NCBI GenBank assembly: GCA_963749145.1
Contig: CAVVLN010000001.1
Location: 434,001-498,000 of the forward strand
Direction: 5' to 3'
Source of the DNA: JASHPR01 sp963749145
GTDB taxonomy: Bacteria > Actinomycetota > Actinomycetes > Streptosporangiales > Streptosporangiaceae
DNA length: 64,000 bases
The notes under the pieces were generated by a model. That model was not told the origin of the DNA. It was given only the letters and a program-made list of their open reading frames with translations, and searched no databases. Below, piece by piece: positions 33,788-42,394 of the stretch (positions are counted from its first letter, which is position 1; every line of letters begins with the position of its first letter). Made by a program: the position numbers and the translations under genes.

Positions 33788-34561
33788 ATGAAGACCGAAC
33801 TGACGGGCAAGACCGCGCTCGTCACTGGCGCCGCTGATGGCATCGGCAAAGAATGTGCCTTCAGGCTTGCAGCCAGCGGGGCCGATATCGTCATTGCCGA
33901 CCTCGACATTGAGAAGGGCCAGCAGGTCGCGGACCAGATTGTGGATATGGGCCGCAGGGCGATCGTCCTTAAAGCGGACCTCTGGGATTATAACTCCGTC
34001 AAGGAGATGGCGGACAAGGCCGTAGCCGCGATGGGATGCATCCAGCTCCTCGTTGTCTCCGGAGCCACCACTGTTAAGTACGCCAAGTTCGCCGAAGACT
34101 ATGACCCCACTGTGGACTTCGAAGGTGTCTTCCGAACTCAGATGTGGTCACGGCTCTACCCGATCTGGGCGCTGTTCCCGCAGATGAGACAGGCCGGGTA
34201 CGGCAAGATCGTCGTGGTCACCTCTGACGCCGGGCGTACTCCCACACCACGTGAGGCATTCATCGGTGGCTGCGCCTCAGCGCTCATCACCGTCGATAAG
34301 GTTCTGGCGATGGAATGGGCCCGCTACGGCATCCGGGTCAACACCCTGTGCCTCACCATCATCAACAACTCGCCGGCAATGGAGGCGGTCATGGCTACCG
34401 CGGCAAGAGGTGTTTTCAAGAAGACCTTCGAACGGGCGCAGTTGGGGATTCCGGAGTCAGCCGATGTAGCAGACGCGGCACAGTTCTTCTGCTCGCCTGA
34501 GACCGACAAGATCACAGGCGCAGTGTTCAGCATCAACGGCGGCCTGTCCTTCCCTGGCTGA
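33788..34561 (+). CDS. Short-chain dehydrogenase-like protein lacking the catalytic Tyr/Lys
   Basis: A 257-residue SDR. The cofactor motif TGAADGIGK is intact and IADLDIEKG suggests NAD preference, and INGGLSFPG closes the fold. However NNAG is replaced by VSGAT, and the YxxxK catalytic pair is replaced by FIGGC in EAFIGGCASALITVDKVLA. The usual Ser is present (VTSDAGRTP). The protein should bind a dinucleotide but is unlikely to be a normal dehydrogenase. ATG at 33788 with GAAGGGA upstream. It is the last gene of the catabolic island. Confidence 0.85.
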   Translation: MKTELTGKTALVTGAADGIGKECAFRLAASGADIVIADLDIEKGQQVADQIVDMGRRAIVLKADLWDYNSVKEMADKAVAAMGCIQLLVVSGATTVKYAKFAEDYDPTVDFEGVFRTQMWSRLYPIWALFPQMRQAGYGKIVVVTSDAGRTPTPREAFIGGCASALITVDKVLAMEWARYGIRVNTLCLTIINNSPAMEAVMATAARGVFKKTFERAQLGIPESADVADAAQFFCSPETDKITGAVFSINGGLSFPG

Positions 34562-34745
34562 CGCACAACAGCCGCCAGCGGGCCTGTGTGGTGTGGCGCG
34601 TCTCTGGTGATTGGTTAAGCTCACGCGACTCCGCGCACGAGAACAGTCAACTGGCCTGGCGGCAGAGGCGGTACAGTGAACCCCCGAAATGGCGCTGGGT
34701 CCCGACCCCACAACGGCTCAGGCGGCCTCGCTGGAGGAATCTGAT

Positions 34746-35225
34746 ATGACAGAGCCCTACCCGAGCAGCGTACATAACTCGCTCGTGACGCTGATTGAGT
34801 CAACGGAATTCTCGACGGCTCAGCGTGGCGAAATGGCATACCTTGCGAGTCGTGTGGACACCTTCTGGGACTTGTTGGGTGAAATGCTCGCGAGCGGGCG
34901 TGACATCACGCCACTCGTTCTATCTCCGCGGTTCCCCATCAGTCGGGGCATGCAAGAGAGTTACAGCGCAGCCAGTGTGGACCATGCCCTGCTGGCCCTC
35001 AGGCGATGCCTAGCCGAGGGCCAAGAAGATGACGAAAGATACAAACCGGGCATGTTCGGAAGCCTGTTACGGCGGCGGGCGACACGCTGCAGGTCACCCA
35101 GCCGGCGCTGCTCGCCGCGGCCGCGGTCGTGCTGCTGGGCTTGTTCGTCGCCCGGGAAAGAACAGCCCGGGCGCCGATCCTGGACCTGGCCCTGCTCAAA
35201 GACCGCGGGTCGGGCGGGTCCTTAG
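34746..35225 (+). CDS. Unrecognised protein, probably truncated at its 3' end
   Basis: The ATG at 34746 has GGAGG nine bases upstream and the first 100 or so residues look coding: NSLVTLIESTEFSTAQRGE, then YLASRVDTFWDLLGEMLASG and SAASVDHALLALRRCLAEG. After about base 35060 the frame becomes Arg/Ser/Cys-rich noise that overlies an MFS transporter fragment in another frame. The native 3' end has therefore been lost to a rearrangement. No family recognised; a small regulatory or helical protein is possible. Confidence 0.5.
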   Translation: MTEPYPSSVHNSLVTLIESTEFSTAQRGEMAYLASRVDTFWDLLGEMLASGRDITPLVLSPRFPISRGMQESYSAASVDHALLALRRCLAEGQEDDERYKPGMFGSLLRRRATRCRSPSRRCSPRPRSCCWACSSPGKEQPGRRSWTWPCSKTAGRAGP

Positions 35226-35260
35226 TGCGCCGTTGCCAGCCTGATCTTTTAGAAGGGGAC
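35075..35260 (+). pseudogene. Internal fragment of an MFS (DHA2-type) transporter
   Basis: One frame reads TLQVTQPALLAAAAVVLLGLF then VARERTARAPILDLALLKD, a transmembrane helix followed by the loop P-(I/L)-(L/F)-D-L-x-L-x-x-(D/N)-R typical of 14-helix EmrB/QacA transporters. Only about 50 of the usual 480-500 residues remain and there is no start or end. It marks the right scar of the catabolic island. Confidence 0.6.
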
Positions 35261-36015
35261 GATGGTGGTGAGCAGGCCGGTTGCGGGGGCCCGGCCGGCC
35301 AGCGTGCGGCAGAATTCGACGGCGTCGAGCGATAGGCGCTCGGCGTCGGGGTTGACTGCCCCGCGGGCGTAGGTTCCGCCCGCGGGGCCGGCGAGGTCGA
35401 GGACGAATGCCTTGCCGTGGCGGCGGGCCCATTCGGCGACAATGTCGGCCACGATGCGGCCGTCGTGGCCGGCGCTCAGCTCGGTGGCCGGCCGAGGGCG
35501 CGGGCGGCGTCGATCCGGTGCATCCACAGGTCGCGCAGGTAGATGGTGTCGATGAGGTAGCCGAGCGTCCAGGTCTCGTGCACTGGTCCGTCGACCGCGA
35601 GCCGGGCGTGATGGCGGACGGCTGCTGGTGTGCGGGTGCGGCCGCGCACGGTTCTGGGCGCGACGGCCGTGAGCCGCTCGGTTATTTGTGCGGGGCTGAG
35701 GCCGGCGCGCTCGCGTACCTGCACGGCGGACAGCGCGGCTTCGAGCGGCCCGCCGTGCTGCTTGCGGTAAGCCCGGGCCCGGCGCAGCTGGCGGATGTTC
35801 TCGCGCATGGAGGCGCCGGCTTCGCAGGCGCCGAGGACATGCTGGTACATGGCGCGGACGTCCCAGGCGGGGCAGTCGGTCGGGGCGCTCCACGAGGAGT
35901 CGTCGAGGGATCGGAGCAAGGTGAGCGTGCGCTGCAGTTCGTGTTCCTGACGGCGCATCGCCTCATGATGGGTCAGCGGCTCGATGGTGGTGACGTCTGT
36001 CGTCGTCATGGTCAT
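35249..36015 (-). pseudogene. Maleylpyruvate isomerase/DinB-like (TIGR03083-type) protein, frameshifted
   Basis: The N-terminal part (36015 to about 35485) reads MTMTTTDVTT, EHELQRTLTLLRSLDDSSWS, PTDCPAWDVRAMYQHVLGAC and THE typical WTLGYLIDTIYLRDLWMHRI with the metal-ligand His positions of the mycothiol-dependent DinB_2 fold. At about 35483 the frame shifts: the continuation AGHDGRIVADIVAEWARRHG and GRAPATGLLTTIVPF is in another frame down to 35249. One missing base would explain it. The start overlaps the TetR stop (ATGA), so the regulator probably governs this gene. Function would be mycothiol-dependent detoxification, if active. Confidence 0.75.
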
Positions 36016-36656
36016 GACGGGCTCCGTTGGTCTGGGTTGGGCGGGTTCCGGTCTGGCGCGGGGGCGGGATCGGGCTGGCAGTGGGCGAGGAACATCGCGA
36101 TCGATTCCTCGAGCAGGCGGGTCCAGCGGTCCCCTCCGGGGTCGTTGGAGACCTGCTGCCCGATAAGGCCGGTTGCCAGCGCGGTCCACAGGTCCAGGTG
36201 CCGCTCCTGGGTGATTCCGTTGCGGGCCAGCAGTTCCCGAGCGCCGTCCAGGGCGCGCGCCGCTGGCGCGTAGGACTGCGGGGACGGCTCGAAGCCGGGC
36301 AGTGTGCGCTGGAACAGCAGCTGGTAGCGGGCCACGTTGCTGGTGCAGAACGCGAAGAACCGCCGCACGCTGGCGGCCAGGAGCTCGCGAGGGTCCTCGC
36401 AGTCATGCGGCTCGGCCATCGTGTCGGCGAACTGCCCGGCCGCGGTGGCGAACATCGCGTCGTAGATCGCGTTCTTGGAGTCGAAGTAGGCGTACACCGT
36501 CGGCGTGCTGATCCCGGCCCGGCGGGCCAGGTCCCGCAGCGACAATCCGGCCAGGCCTTCCTGCTCCACCAGCGCCCAGGCGGCATCGACGATCGCATCG
36601 CGTGCCGAGCGCCGGCGGGCCTGGCGCCAAGGCGAAGCCTCAGAGGTCTTTACCAC
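36012..36656 (-). CDS. TetR-family transcriptional regulator
   Basis: A 214-residue TetR protein: the HTH is AGLSLRDLARRAGISTPTVY followed by AYFDSKNAIYDAMF. The C-terminal effector domain (TSNVARYQLLFQRTLPGFEP and beyond) is of the type found in TetR-like regulators with a WHG domain. The GTG start at 36656 lies only a few bases downstream of the predicted transcription start, so the message may be leaderless. It overlaps and is co-transcribed with the DinB-like gene, its likely target. Divergent from the Pat-like gene. Confidence 0.88.
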   Translation of the reverse strand: MVKTSEASPWRQARRRSARDAIVDAAWALVEQEGLAGLSLRDLARRAGISTPTVYAYFDSKNAIYDAMFATAAGQFADTMAEPHDCEDPRELLAASVRRFFAFCTSNVARYQLLFQRTLPGFEPSPQSYAPAARALDGARELLARNGITQERHLDLWTALATGLIGQQVSNDPGGDRWTRLLEESIAMFLAHCQPDPAPAPDRNPPNPDQRSPS

Positions 36657-36665
36657 AGATAGGAA

Positions 36666-36693
36666 TCCTTATACGGCGTTAAAATTTTGTCAA
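36666..36693 (-). promoter_or_regulatory. Sigma-70-like promoter for the TetR operon
   Basis: On the reverse strand TTGACA (36688-36693) is followed by TATAAG/TAAGGA (36666-36673), with a 14- or 16-base spacer, in the only AT-rich patch of the area. The start site would fall at about 36659, next to the GTG at 36656. The rest of the 340-base divergent gap (36657-36999) shows no gene. Confidence 0.5.
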
Positions 36694-36999
36694 GTGCCGT
36701 CAGCCGTCATCAGGGCGGCCTCGTCACCGCGTCCGGCAGACAGCTCCCGGGGACGATGGCCGCAGACCACGAGCGTGATCTGGGTGCCCGTGCCGTGTCG
36801 GCGCCGACCGCCGTGCACGGTGCCACTGGCCTTGACCTGGGCTTTTAGGCGACCCGCTCGTGTGCGCCGCCCTGGGCACTGCCGCGGTGGGTCAGCCCGG
36901 CGGCCGGGCGCGTGCGCTTGGGCGGCAAGCTTCTCGGGACCTCTGGCCCTGACGATCTCGAGATGGTGCGGCAAGGATCCCAGTGCGGAGGAGGCAGCA

Positions 37000-39747
37000 A
37001 TGGAGACTGCGTATGCCGCCGCCCACAACGGAGCGATACCGCCCGGATATCCTGCGGCGTGGGAGTTCGACGGCCTGCTCATGAACGGCGAAGCGGTCGT
37101 TGTCCGTCCGATCCAGCCGACGGATGCGCCGGCGCTGACCGGCTTTCACGCCACCTTGTCGCCCGACTCGATTCACCGGCACCGGCTCCTGGCCCATCCG
37201 ACGCTCAGCCTCGCAGCGGCGGCGCGCTTCAGCCAGGTGGACTACGACGCTCGGATGGCCTTCGTCGCGTTCGTGTCGGACCAATTGGTCGGGTTGGCGA
37301 GCTACGAGCGCCCCGAACCGGCGGCACCAGCTGCGGAGGCTGGATTCGTCGTCACTAGCACCTACCATCGCCACGGGGTCGCGACCCTGCTGTTCGAGAG
37401 CCTGGCGGAGTACGCGCGGACGAGGGGCGTCACGCTGTTCCGCACCGAAGTCATGGCGCACAACCTGGACATGCTGAAAATGCTCGGGGCGACGGGCTTG
37501 CATTACACCCGTCAAGACGCGGGGGCCACGGTACAGCTCGAGATCGGCCTCCGGCCGACGCCGGAGTACCGCGCCGCATGCGACCAGCGGGAGGCGGCAG
37601 CAGAGGTCGCCAGCGTAACGGCGATCCTTCGTCCGCGCTCTATCGCAGTCGTCGGAGCTGGACGCCACCCGGCAAACGTTGGCCACCAAGTCCTCAGATC
37701 CCTCGTTGTCGGCGACTTCTCAGGAACGCTCTACCCGGTCAATCCCTCCGCGCGCGCCGTCTGCGGCGTGCCCGCGTTTCCGGCGCTGTCGTCGCTTCCG
37801 GAGTCGATTGACCTTGCAATCGTCGCGGTTCCCGCTTCAGCCGTCCCCCCGGTGATCGAGGAAGCTGCCTGCAGCGGCGTGCGCGCCGTCACGGTCATCA
37901 CCGCAGGCTTCGGGGAGACAGGCCCCGCCGGCGCCGCGGTCGAAGCCGCGCTGCTCAGCGTGGCCCGCAGGCACGGGATGCGCATCGTCGGCCCGAACTG
38001 CCTCGGTGTCATGAACACAGACCCCGAGATCCGGATGAACGCCACCTTCGGCTCGCCCGATCCGCTGCCGGGGCGCCTGGCCCTTGTCTCCCAGTCCGGC
38101 GCGGTCGGGATCGTGCTCGGCGAGGAGACGCGCGCCGCCGGCCTGGGTCTCTCGGCTTTCGTGTCGGTCGGGAACAAGCTGGATGTAAGCCCCAACGACC
38201 TCCTTTGCTTCTTCGAGCGAGACGACCGGACCTCGGTGATCGCGCTCTACCTCGAATCGATTGGCAACCCGCGCAAGTTCGCCCGCATTGCCCGGCGAGT
38301 CGGCGAGACCAAGCCGATCGTGGCGCTGAAGGCGGGGAGAACATCGGCAGGCGCGCGCGGGGCCCGATCGCACACCGCAGCTGCGGCAACCCCGGAAGTC
38401 ACCGTCACCGCGCTCTTGCAAAGCGCGGGCATCATCAAGGTCGACCGTCTCGAGGAGCTCCTCGATGTCTCCGCTATCCTGCTCGCCGCGCCGCTGCCCG
38501 CGGGACGTGGCGTCGCGCTCGTCGGAAACTCCGGTGGCCCGCTCATTCTCGCCGCCGACGCGTGTGAGGGCGGCGGGCTGGCCGTCCCGGAGCTCGGCGC
38601 GGGGACGCAGCACGCAATCGGCGAGGTCCTCGTTCCTGCCGCGGCAGTCGCCAACCCCGTCGACCTCACCGCGGACGGGACGGCGACGATGCTCGAGAAG
38701 GCGCTGGAGATCCTCGTTCGCGATGATGCCATCAACGCCGTGATCGTCGTCTTCACCGAAACCCCGGCAACCTCAGCGGCGCAGGCACGCGAGACTGCTG
38801 CGCGTGTCGCGCGGCTGGCCGGCAAGCCGGTCGTCGCCTGCATCGTCGGGGCAGGCACCCCGTCAGGGGCTGGCCGCGCAGCCGATGTTGCGGAGGTTCC
38901 ATCGCCGGAGCGGGCCGCAGCGGCCCTCGGTCACGTCTGTCGCTACGCCGAATGGCGCCGACGCCCGCAGCCCTGCGACGCGGAGTCCGAAGATCTGACC
39001 GATCAGCCGACGGTACGCCGGATCGTCGACTCGAAGCTCGCCAGCAGCGCCACGGGAGGCTGGCTTGATCTCGAGCAAGCGGCGTGCCTGCTCGAGGCGT
39101 GCGGGGTACCGGTGTTGCCGACGCGCAGTGCAATGACCGCGGAACAGGCGGCCGTGGTGGCCCAGTCAGTGGGGTTCCCCGTCGTCTTGAAGGCTCGTTC
39201 CGGTGACGTCGTCCATAAGTCAGACGTCGGCGGCGTCGCCTTGCGGCTAGAGGACGCCGAGGCAGTGCGCACGGCATTCAAGGCGATGGACTCACAGCTC
39301 GGCGCACAGATGGGCGGGGCAGTCATCCAGCCGATGGCGCCGTGGGGCATCGAGGCGATCGTCGGGCTCGCCTCTGATCCCGACTTCGGCCCGGTCGTGA
39401 TGGTCGGCCTCGGCGGGGTTATGACCGACTTGCTCCGCGACCGTTCATTTGCTGTCCCGCCGCTCGAGGTCGGCGCAGCCGACGCCATGGTGGCGTCGCT
39501 TCGGGCCGCCCCGTTGCTCGACGGCTACCGGGGCACGCCGAGAGTTGGCCACCGGGCACTCGTGGCAGTGCTCGAGCGGATCGCACGCCTGGCCGAGGAA
39601 GTTCCCGAGCTGGTCGAGCTCGATCTCAACCCCCTCCTGATCAGTCCGTCCGGGGCGCTTGCCGTCGACTGTAAGACGCGCCTGGCTCCACGCCGCCCCG
39701 GTCCTGGTCCGCTCTTTCCCGCACTGCGCCGACGGGCGCGAGCTTGA
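37000..39747 (+). CDS. GNAT acetyltransferase fused to ADP-forming acyl-CoA synthetase (Pat-like)
   Basis: A 915-residue protein. Residues about 30-185 are a GNAT domain (VVVRPIQPTDAPALTGFHAT, then VVTSTYHRHGVATLLFESLA, the acetyl-CoA loop being RHGVA). From about residue 200 comes the ADP-forming synthetase set: CoA-binding RPRSIAVVGAGRHPANVG, VGPNCLGVMNT, SQSGAVGIVLGEE, and at the C-terminus an ATP-grasp part (VGFPVVLKARSGDVVHKSDV, then LGGVMTDLLRD and LVELDLNPLLI). In the second ligase domain GARSHTAAAA holds the phospho-His position. Such Pat proteins acetylate Lys of metabolic enzymes, notably acyl-CoA synthetases. ATG at 37000 with GGAGGAGG six bases upstream. In Salmonella Pat the GNAT is C-terminal; here it is N-terminal. 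Confidence 0.9.
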   Translation: METAYAAAHNGAIPPGYPAAWEFDGLLMNGEAVVVRPIQPTDAPALTGFHATLSPDSIHRHRLLAHPTLSLAAAARFSQVDYDARMAFVAFVSDQLVGLASYERPEPAAPAAEAGFVVTSTYHRHGVATLLFESLAEYARTRGVTLFRTEVMAHNLDMLKMLGATGLHYTRQDAGATVQLEIGLRPTPEYRAACDQREAAAEVASVTAILRPRSIAVVGAGRHPANVGHQVLRSLVVGDFSGTLYPVNPSARAVCGVPAFPALSSLPESIDLAIVAVPASAVPPVIEEAACSGVRAVTVITAGFGETGPAGAAVEAALLSVARRHGMRIVGPNCLGVMNTDPEIRMNATFGSPDPLPGRLALVSQSGAVGIVLGEETRAAGLGLSAFVSVGNKLDVSPNDLLCFFERDDRTSVIALYLESIGNPRKFARIARRVGETKPIVALKAGRTSAGARGARSHTAAAATPEVTVTALLQSAGIIKVDRLEELLDVSAILLAAPLPAGRGVALVGNSGGPLILAADACEGGGLAVPELGAGTQHAIGEVLVPAAAVANPVDLTADGTATMLEKALEILVRDDAINAVIVVFTETPATSAAQARETAARVARLAGKPVVACIVGAGTPSGAGRAADVAEVPSPERAAAALGHVCRYAEWRRRPQPCDAESEDLTDQPTVRRIVDSKLASSATGGWLDLEQAACLLEACGVPVLPTRSAMTAEQAAVVAQSVGFPVVLKARSGDVVHKSDVGGVALRLEDAEAVRTAFKAMDSQLGAQMGGAVIQPMAPWGIEAIVGLASDPDFGPVVMVGLGGVMTDLLRDRSFAVPPLEVGAADAMVASLRAAPLLDGYRGTPRVGHRALVAVLERIARLAEEVPELVELDLNPLLISPSGALAVDCKTRLAPRRPGPGPLFPALRRRARA

Positions 39748-39803
39748 CCGGCGAGATACGACAGAGCCTGGCCGTTGCTCACACCTCCGTGTTCAGGGCG
39801 AGG

Positions 39804-40169
39804 TCAGCGAACTTCGGTGTACTCGCTGCGGTCCAGCTCCACGACGTTGGTGTAGTCGCTGCCCCCTGGCTCGGCGACGTCGGTGTACTGGCTGCCGTCC
39901 AGCTGCACGACACGGAAGCTGCGCCCTGAGACCAGCTTGCGCAGGTGCCGCATCCCGCTGATGCCCGCGAGCGCGACAGCTATGGCGGCGGCGAGGACCG
40001 AGCCGCCAAACAGCGCGAGCCCGCCGGCGACGTGTCCCAGCATCATCATGACCACTCCGGCCAGCAGGGCCACCGGCACGACCGCCACCAGCAGCAGCGC
40101 GAGCAGCGTCACAGCGATCACGGCCTTGGCCGACCTGTCCGACGTCCGCTCCGCGTACCAACCGGTCAT
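39804..40169 (-). CDS. Small two-helix membrane protein with Y-T-x-V repeats
   Basis: About 121 residues. Two transmembrane segments (about residues 17-41 and 50-72; AVIAVTLLALLLVAVVPVAL and LALFGGSVLAAAIAVALAGI) are followed by a short basic stretch and a C-terminal tail with three spaced units SQYTDV, SDYTNV and SEYTEV. The tail could be a protein-binding or phosphorylation element. ATG at 40169 with AGAGG upstream; a GTG three codons earlier is also possible. No known family. Confidence 0.6.
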   Translation of the reverse strand: MTGWYAERTSDRSAKAVIAVTLLALLLVAVVPVALLAGVVMMMLGHVAGGLALFGGSVLAAAIAVALAGISGMRHLRKLVSGRSFRVVQLDGSQYTDVAEPGGSDYTNVVELDRSEYTEVR

Positions 40170-40262
40170 CACGCTCACCTCTCAAGGGCCCCGAGCCCTT
40201 CAAGAGCCCGGGCCTACCTGGACAACACGATATGTCGCGTCCTCTGCATCAACGCGCCTCTC

Positions 40263-40640
40263 GATCAGAATCATCCCGTGACCGTCGGCCGCGCTGGCCG
40301 TGGGCCGACTGAGCTGGAGGCGCTGTGGGATTACGACGATGACGAGGAGGAGTGGAGCGACGATTACCGGCTCGGCGACCTTGAGGTGACGGTGAGCAGC
40401 TTCCTGGTCGCCACGATCTGCCGCTTCGTCGACGACGTCGTCCTGCGGACCGACACCGATCCGGTCAAGCACATGCGTCTGGCAGCAGGCACTCACGATC
40501 TACCAGCGCATCGGAAGCCCCAAAGCCCGACTCGTCCAGGAAACCCTGCGCCAAAACGGGCTCTATCCAGCCACTCCACCAGAACACAGCTACCGCAAGA
40601 AAACCCCGGCAAGCCCCGCGCCGTGACGCGGCGGCCGCAA
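40263..40640 (+). pseudogene. Relics: unknown acidic fragment followed by a TPR-protein tail
   Basis: From about 40300 one frame reads GPTELEALWDYDDDEEEWSD then YRLGDLEVTVSSFLVATICR, coding-like but without start or end. From about 40490 a different frame reads ALTIYQRIGSPKARLVQETL and RQNGLYPATPPEH, which resembles the C-terminal repeat of tetratricopeptide regulators. Neither part has a ribosome site. I read this as juxtaposed gene fragments. Confidence 0.45.
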
Positions 40641-40760
40641 CCAGCAGGCTGCCGCGGGAAGCTTCCGAGTCCGGCCATCGGCCTTGCCCCGGCCCCGCAT
40701 GGGAGGATCACCCAGGCCACACGGATTTGAATCGCCGGTCAGCAAGGTCACAATGGAGGG

Positions 40761-41459
40761 GTGGTCCCCGACCGGAAGCCAGCCGCGCGGCCCCCGGTGG
40801 AGTCGGCCGGGGCCGCCGAGCGGGGCGAGCACTGGTGGCCGGTGGTGCTGGCGATCTTGGTCACCGCCGTTCTGCACGTGGCGCTGCCCGCGCAGTACCG
40901 GGTGAACCCCAGATGGGTGGTCCCCGTCGTATTGATCGCGCTGCTGGCTGTCCTGATCATCGGGGATCCGGGCCGCATCGACCGGCAGAAGCGCTGGCTG
41001 CGGATCGTCACCGGCATCGTCATCGCCTTCATCACGGTGGCGAACCTGATCGCCGGCGCCCGGCTCGTTGCCGACATCGTCACCAACAACAAGCTCTTCG
41101 CGAACAACGCCACCGGATTGCTTGCTACCGGCGGGGTAGTCTGGGCGACCAACGTGATCGCGTTCGGGCTGTGGTACTGGGACCTCGACCGTGGTGGTGC
41201 CGCCGCGCGCGCACACCGCCCCCACGCGGACCCGGCGTTCGTCTTCCCGGAGATGCTGCACACCGAGTACGTGCCGGCCACCTGGATGCCACGGTTCGTC
41301 GACTACCTGTCGCTGGCGTTCTGGACCGCCACCGCTTTCAGTCCCACCGATGTCTCCGCCGTCAAGCGGTGGGCCAAGCTGCTCATGATCGTGGAGGCGT
41401 GCGTGTCGCTCGGCGTGGCCGCTCTGGTGATCTCCCGCGCGATCAACATCCTGAAATAG
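40761..41459 (+). CDS. Multi-pass membrane protein (DUF1345-like)
   Basis: A 232-residue protein with about five or six transmembrane segments, for example WWPVVLAILVTAVLHVALPA, VVPVVLIALLAVLIIGD and MIVEACVSLGVAALVISRAI. Between helices lies FVDYLSLAFWTATAFSPTDV, a conserved loop in a family of actinobacterial and proteobacterial membrane proteins that some annotate as channel-like; no K-channel filter is visible. GTG start with GGAGGGG upstream. It precedes another membrane protein on the same strand by 25 bases. Confidence 0.65.
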   Translation: MVPDRKPAARPPVESAGAAERGEHWWPVVLAILVTAVLHVALPAQYRVNPRWVVPVVLIALLAVLIIGDPGRIDRQKRWLRIVTGIVIAFITVANLIAGARLVADIVTNNKLFANNATGLLATGGVVWATNVIAFGLWYWDLDRGGAAARAHRPHADPAFVFPEMLHTEYVPATWMPRFVDYLSLAFWTATAFSPTDVSAVKRWAKLLMIVEACVSLGVAALVISRAINILK

Positions 41460-41484
41460 CCGGGCACCGCGTAAGGGGATGTCG

Positions 41485-42177
41485 ATGACCGAGGGACCGA
41501 TTGTCCCAGTTCCGCTGCGGGCCGGGAGCCCGCTGCGTACGCCCCGCGCGGCCGCCCTCGCCGGGATCATCTTTTCCGTGCTCCTGGCCTTTGCGCTGGT
41601 GCTGCTCAGAGTCTCTGTCCCCGCTCATCCCGAGGTTCCGGGAGCATGGCTGACCAATTCGCGGCGCAGAGCGGAGGTGGCGGTCGCCCTGAACCTCGTC
41701 CCGTTCGCCGGAATCGCGTTCTTGTGGTTCATCGGGGTGCTCAGGGACCGGATCGGCGAGCGCGAGGACCGCTTCTTCGCGACGGTTTTCCTGGGCAGCG
41801 GCCTTTTGTTCGTCGCCATGATCTTCGTGTCCGCGGCGATCGCGGGCGGCCTCATCGCGGGCGCGAGCATCGGCCCGCCGAATGCGAGCACCCTCGCGCT
41901 GGGCCGCGACCTCACCGCGAGCCTGGTGAACGTCTACGCGATGCGAATGGCCGCGGTGTTCACGCTGACCACGGTGACCATCGCGCGCCGCACCGAGATC
42001 GTCTCCAGATGGCTCACCGTCGCCGGGCTCGTGAGCGCACTGGTGCTCCTGGTCGGCGTCGGTTTCTCACCCTGGGTAGAGCTGCTGTTCCCGGCGTGGA
42101 TCCTGGCTCTGAGCATCGATATCCTCGCTGCCGGCCTAAGAGGAACGCCGCGCACCGCGGAAACGGCGCGCGGCTGA
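41485..42177 (+). CDS. Uncharacterised membrane protein, about five helices
   Basis: About 230 residues. Hydrophobic segments include ALAGIIFSVLLAFALVLLRV, VALNLVPFAGIAFLWFIGVL, FLGSGLLFVAMIFVSAAIAG and WLTVAGLVSALVLLVGVGFS. The motif FLWFIGVLRDRIGEREDRFF between helices 2 and 3 recurs in uncharacterised actinobacterial membrane proteins. The ATG at 41485 is preferred over 41479 because AAGGGG then has a six-base spacer. It forms a likely two-gene unit with the preceding gene. Function unknown. Confidence 0.7.
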   Translation: MTEGPIVPVPLRAGSPLRTPRAAALAGIIFSVLLAFALVLLRVSVPAHPEVPGAWLTNSRRRAEVAVALNLVPFAGIAFLWFIGVLRDRIGEREDRFFATVFLGSGLLFVAMIFVSAAIAGGLIAGASIGPPNASTLALGRDLTASLVNVYAMRMAAVFTLTTVTIARRTEIVSRWLTVAGLVSALVLLVGVGFSPWVELLFPAWILALSIDILAAGLRGTPRTAETARG

Positions 42178-42394
42178 TCTCCACGATCGACGACCCTGCG
42201 CCAGCTGCCAGAGCACCGCCTGTGCTCGTCCGGGTCATGGCAGGGCGCGTTCTGGCCGCGGTAGATCGTGTCGTCGCTCCGGCCACGGCGTGCCGCCATC
42301 GCCCGAAGCGGGCCAGGGGGAGAGCCGAATAGCTCCCCCTAGCTTCCGCTGACGCCGGCCCAAGGATCCTCGGACGTGGCGGCGTCATCGGCCA

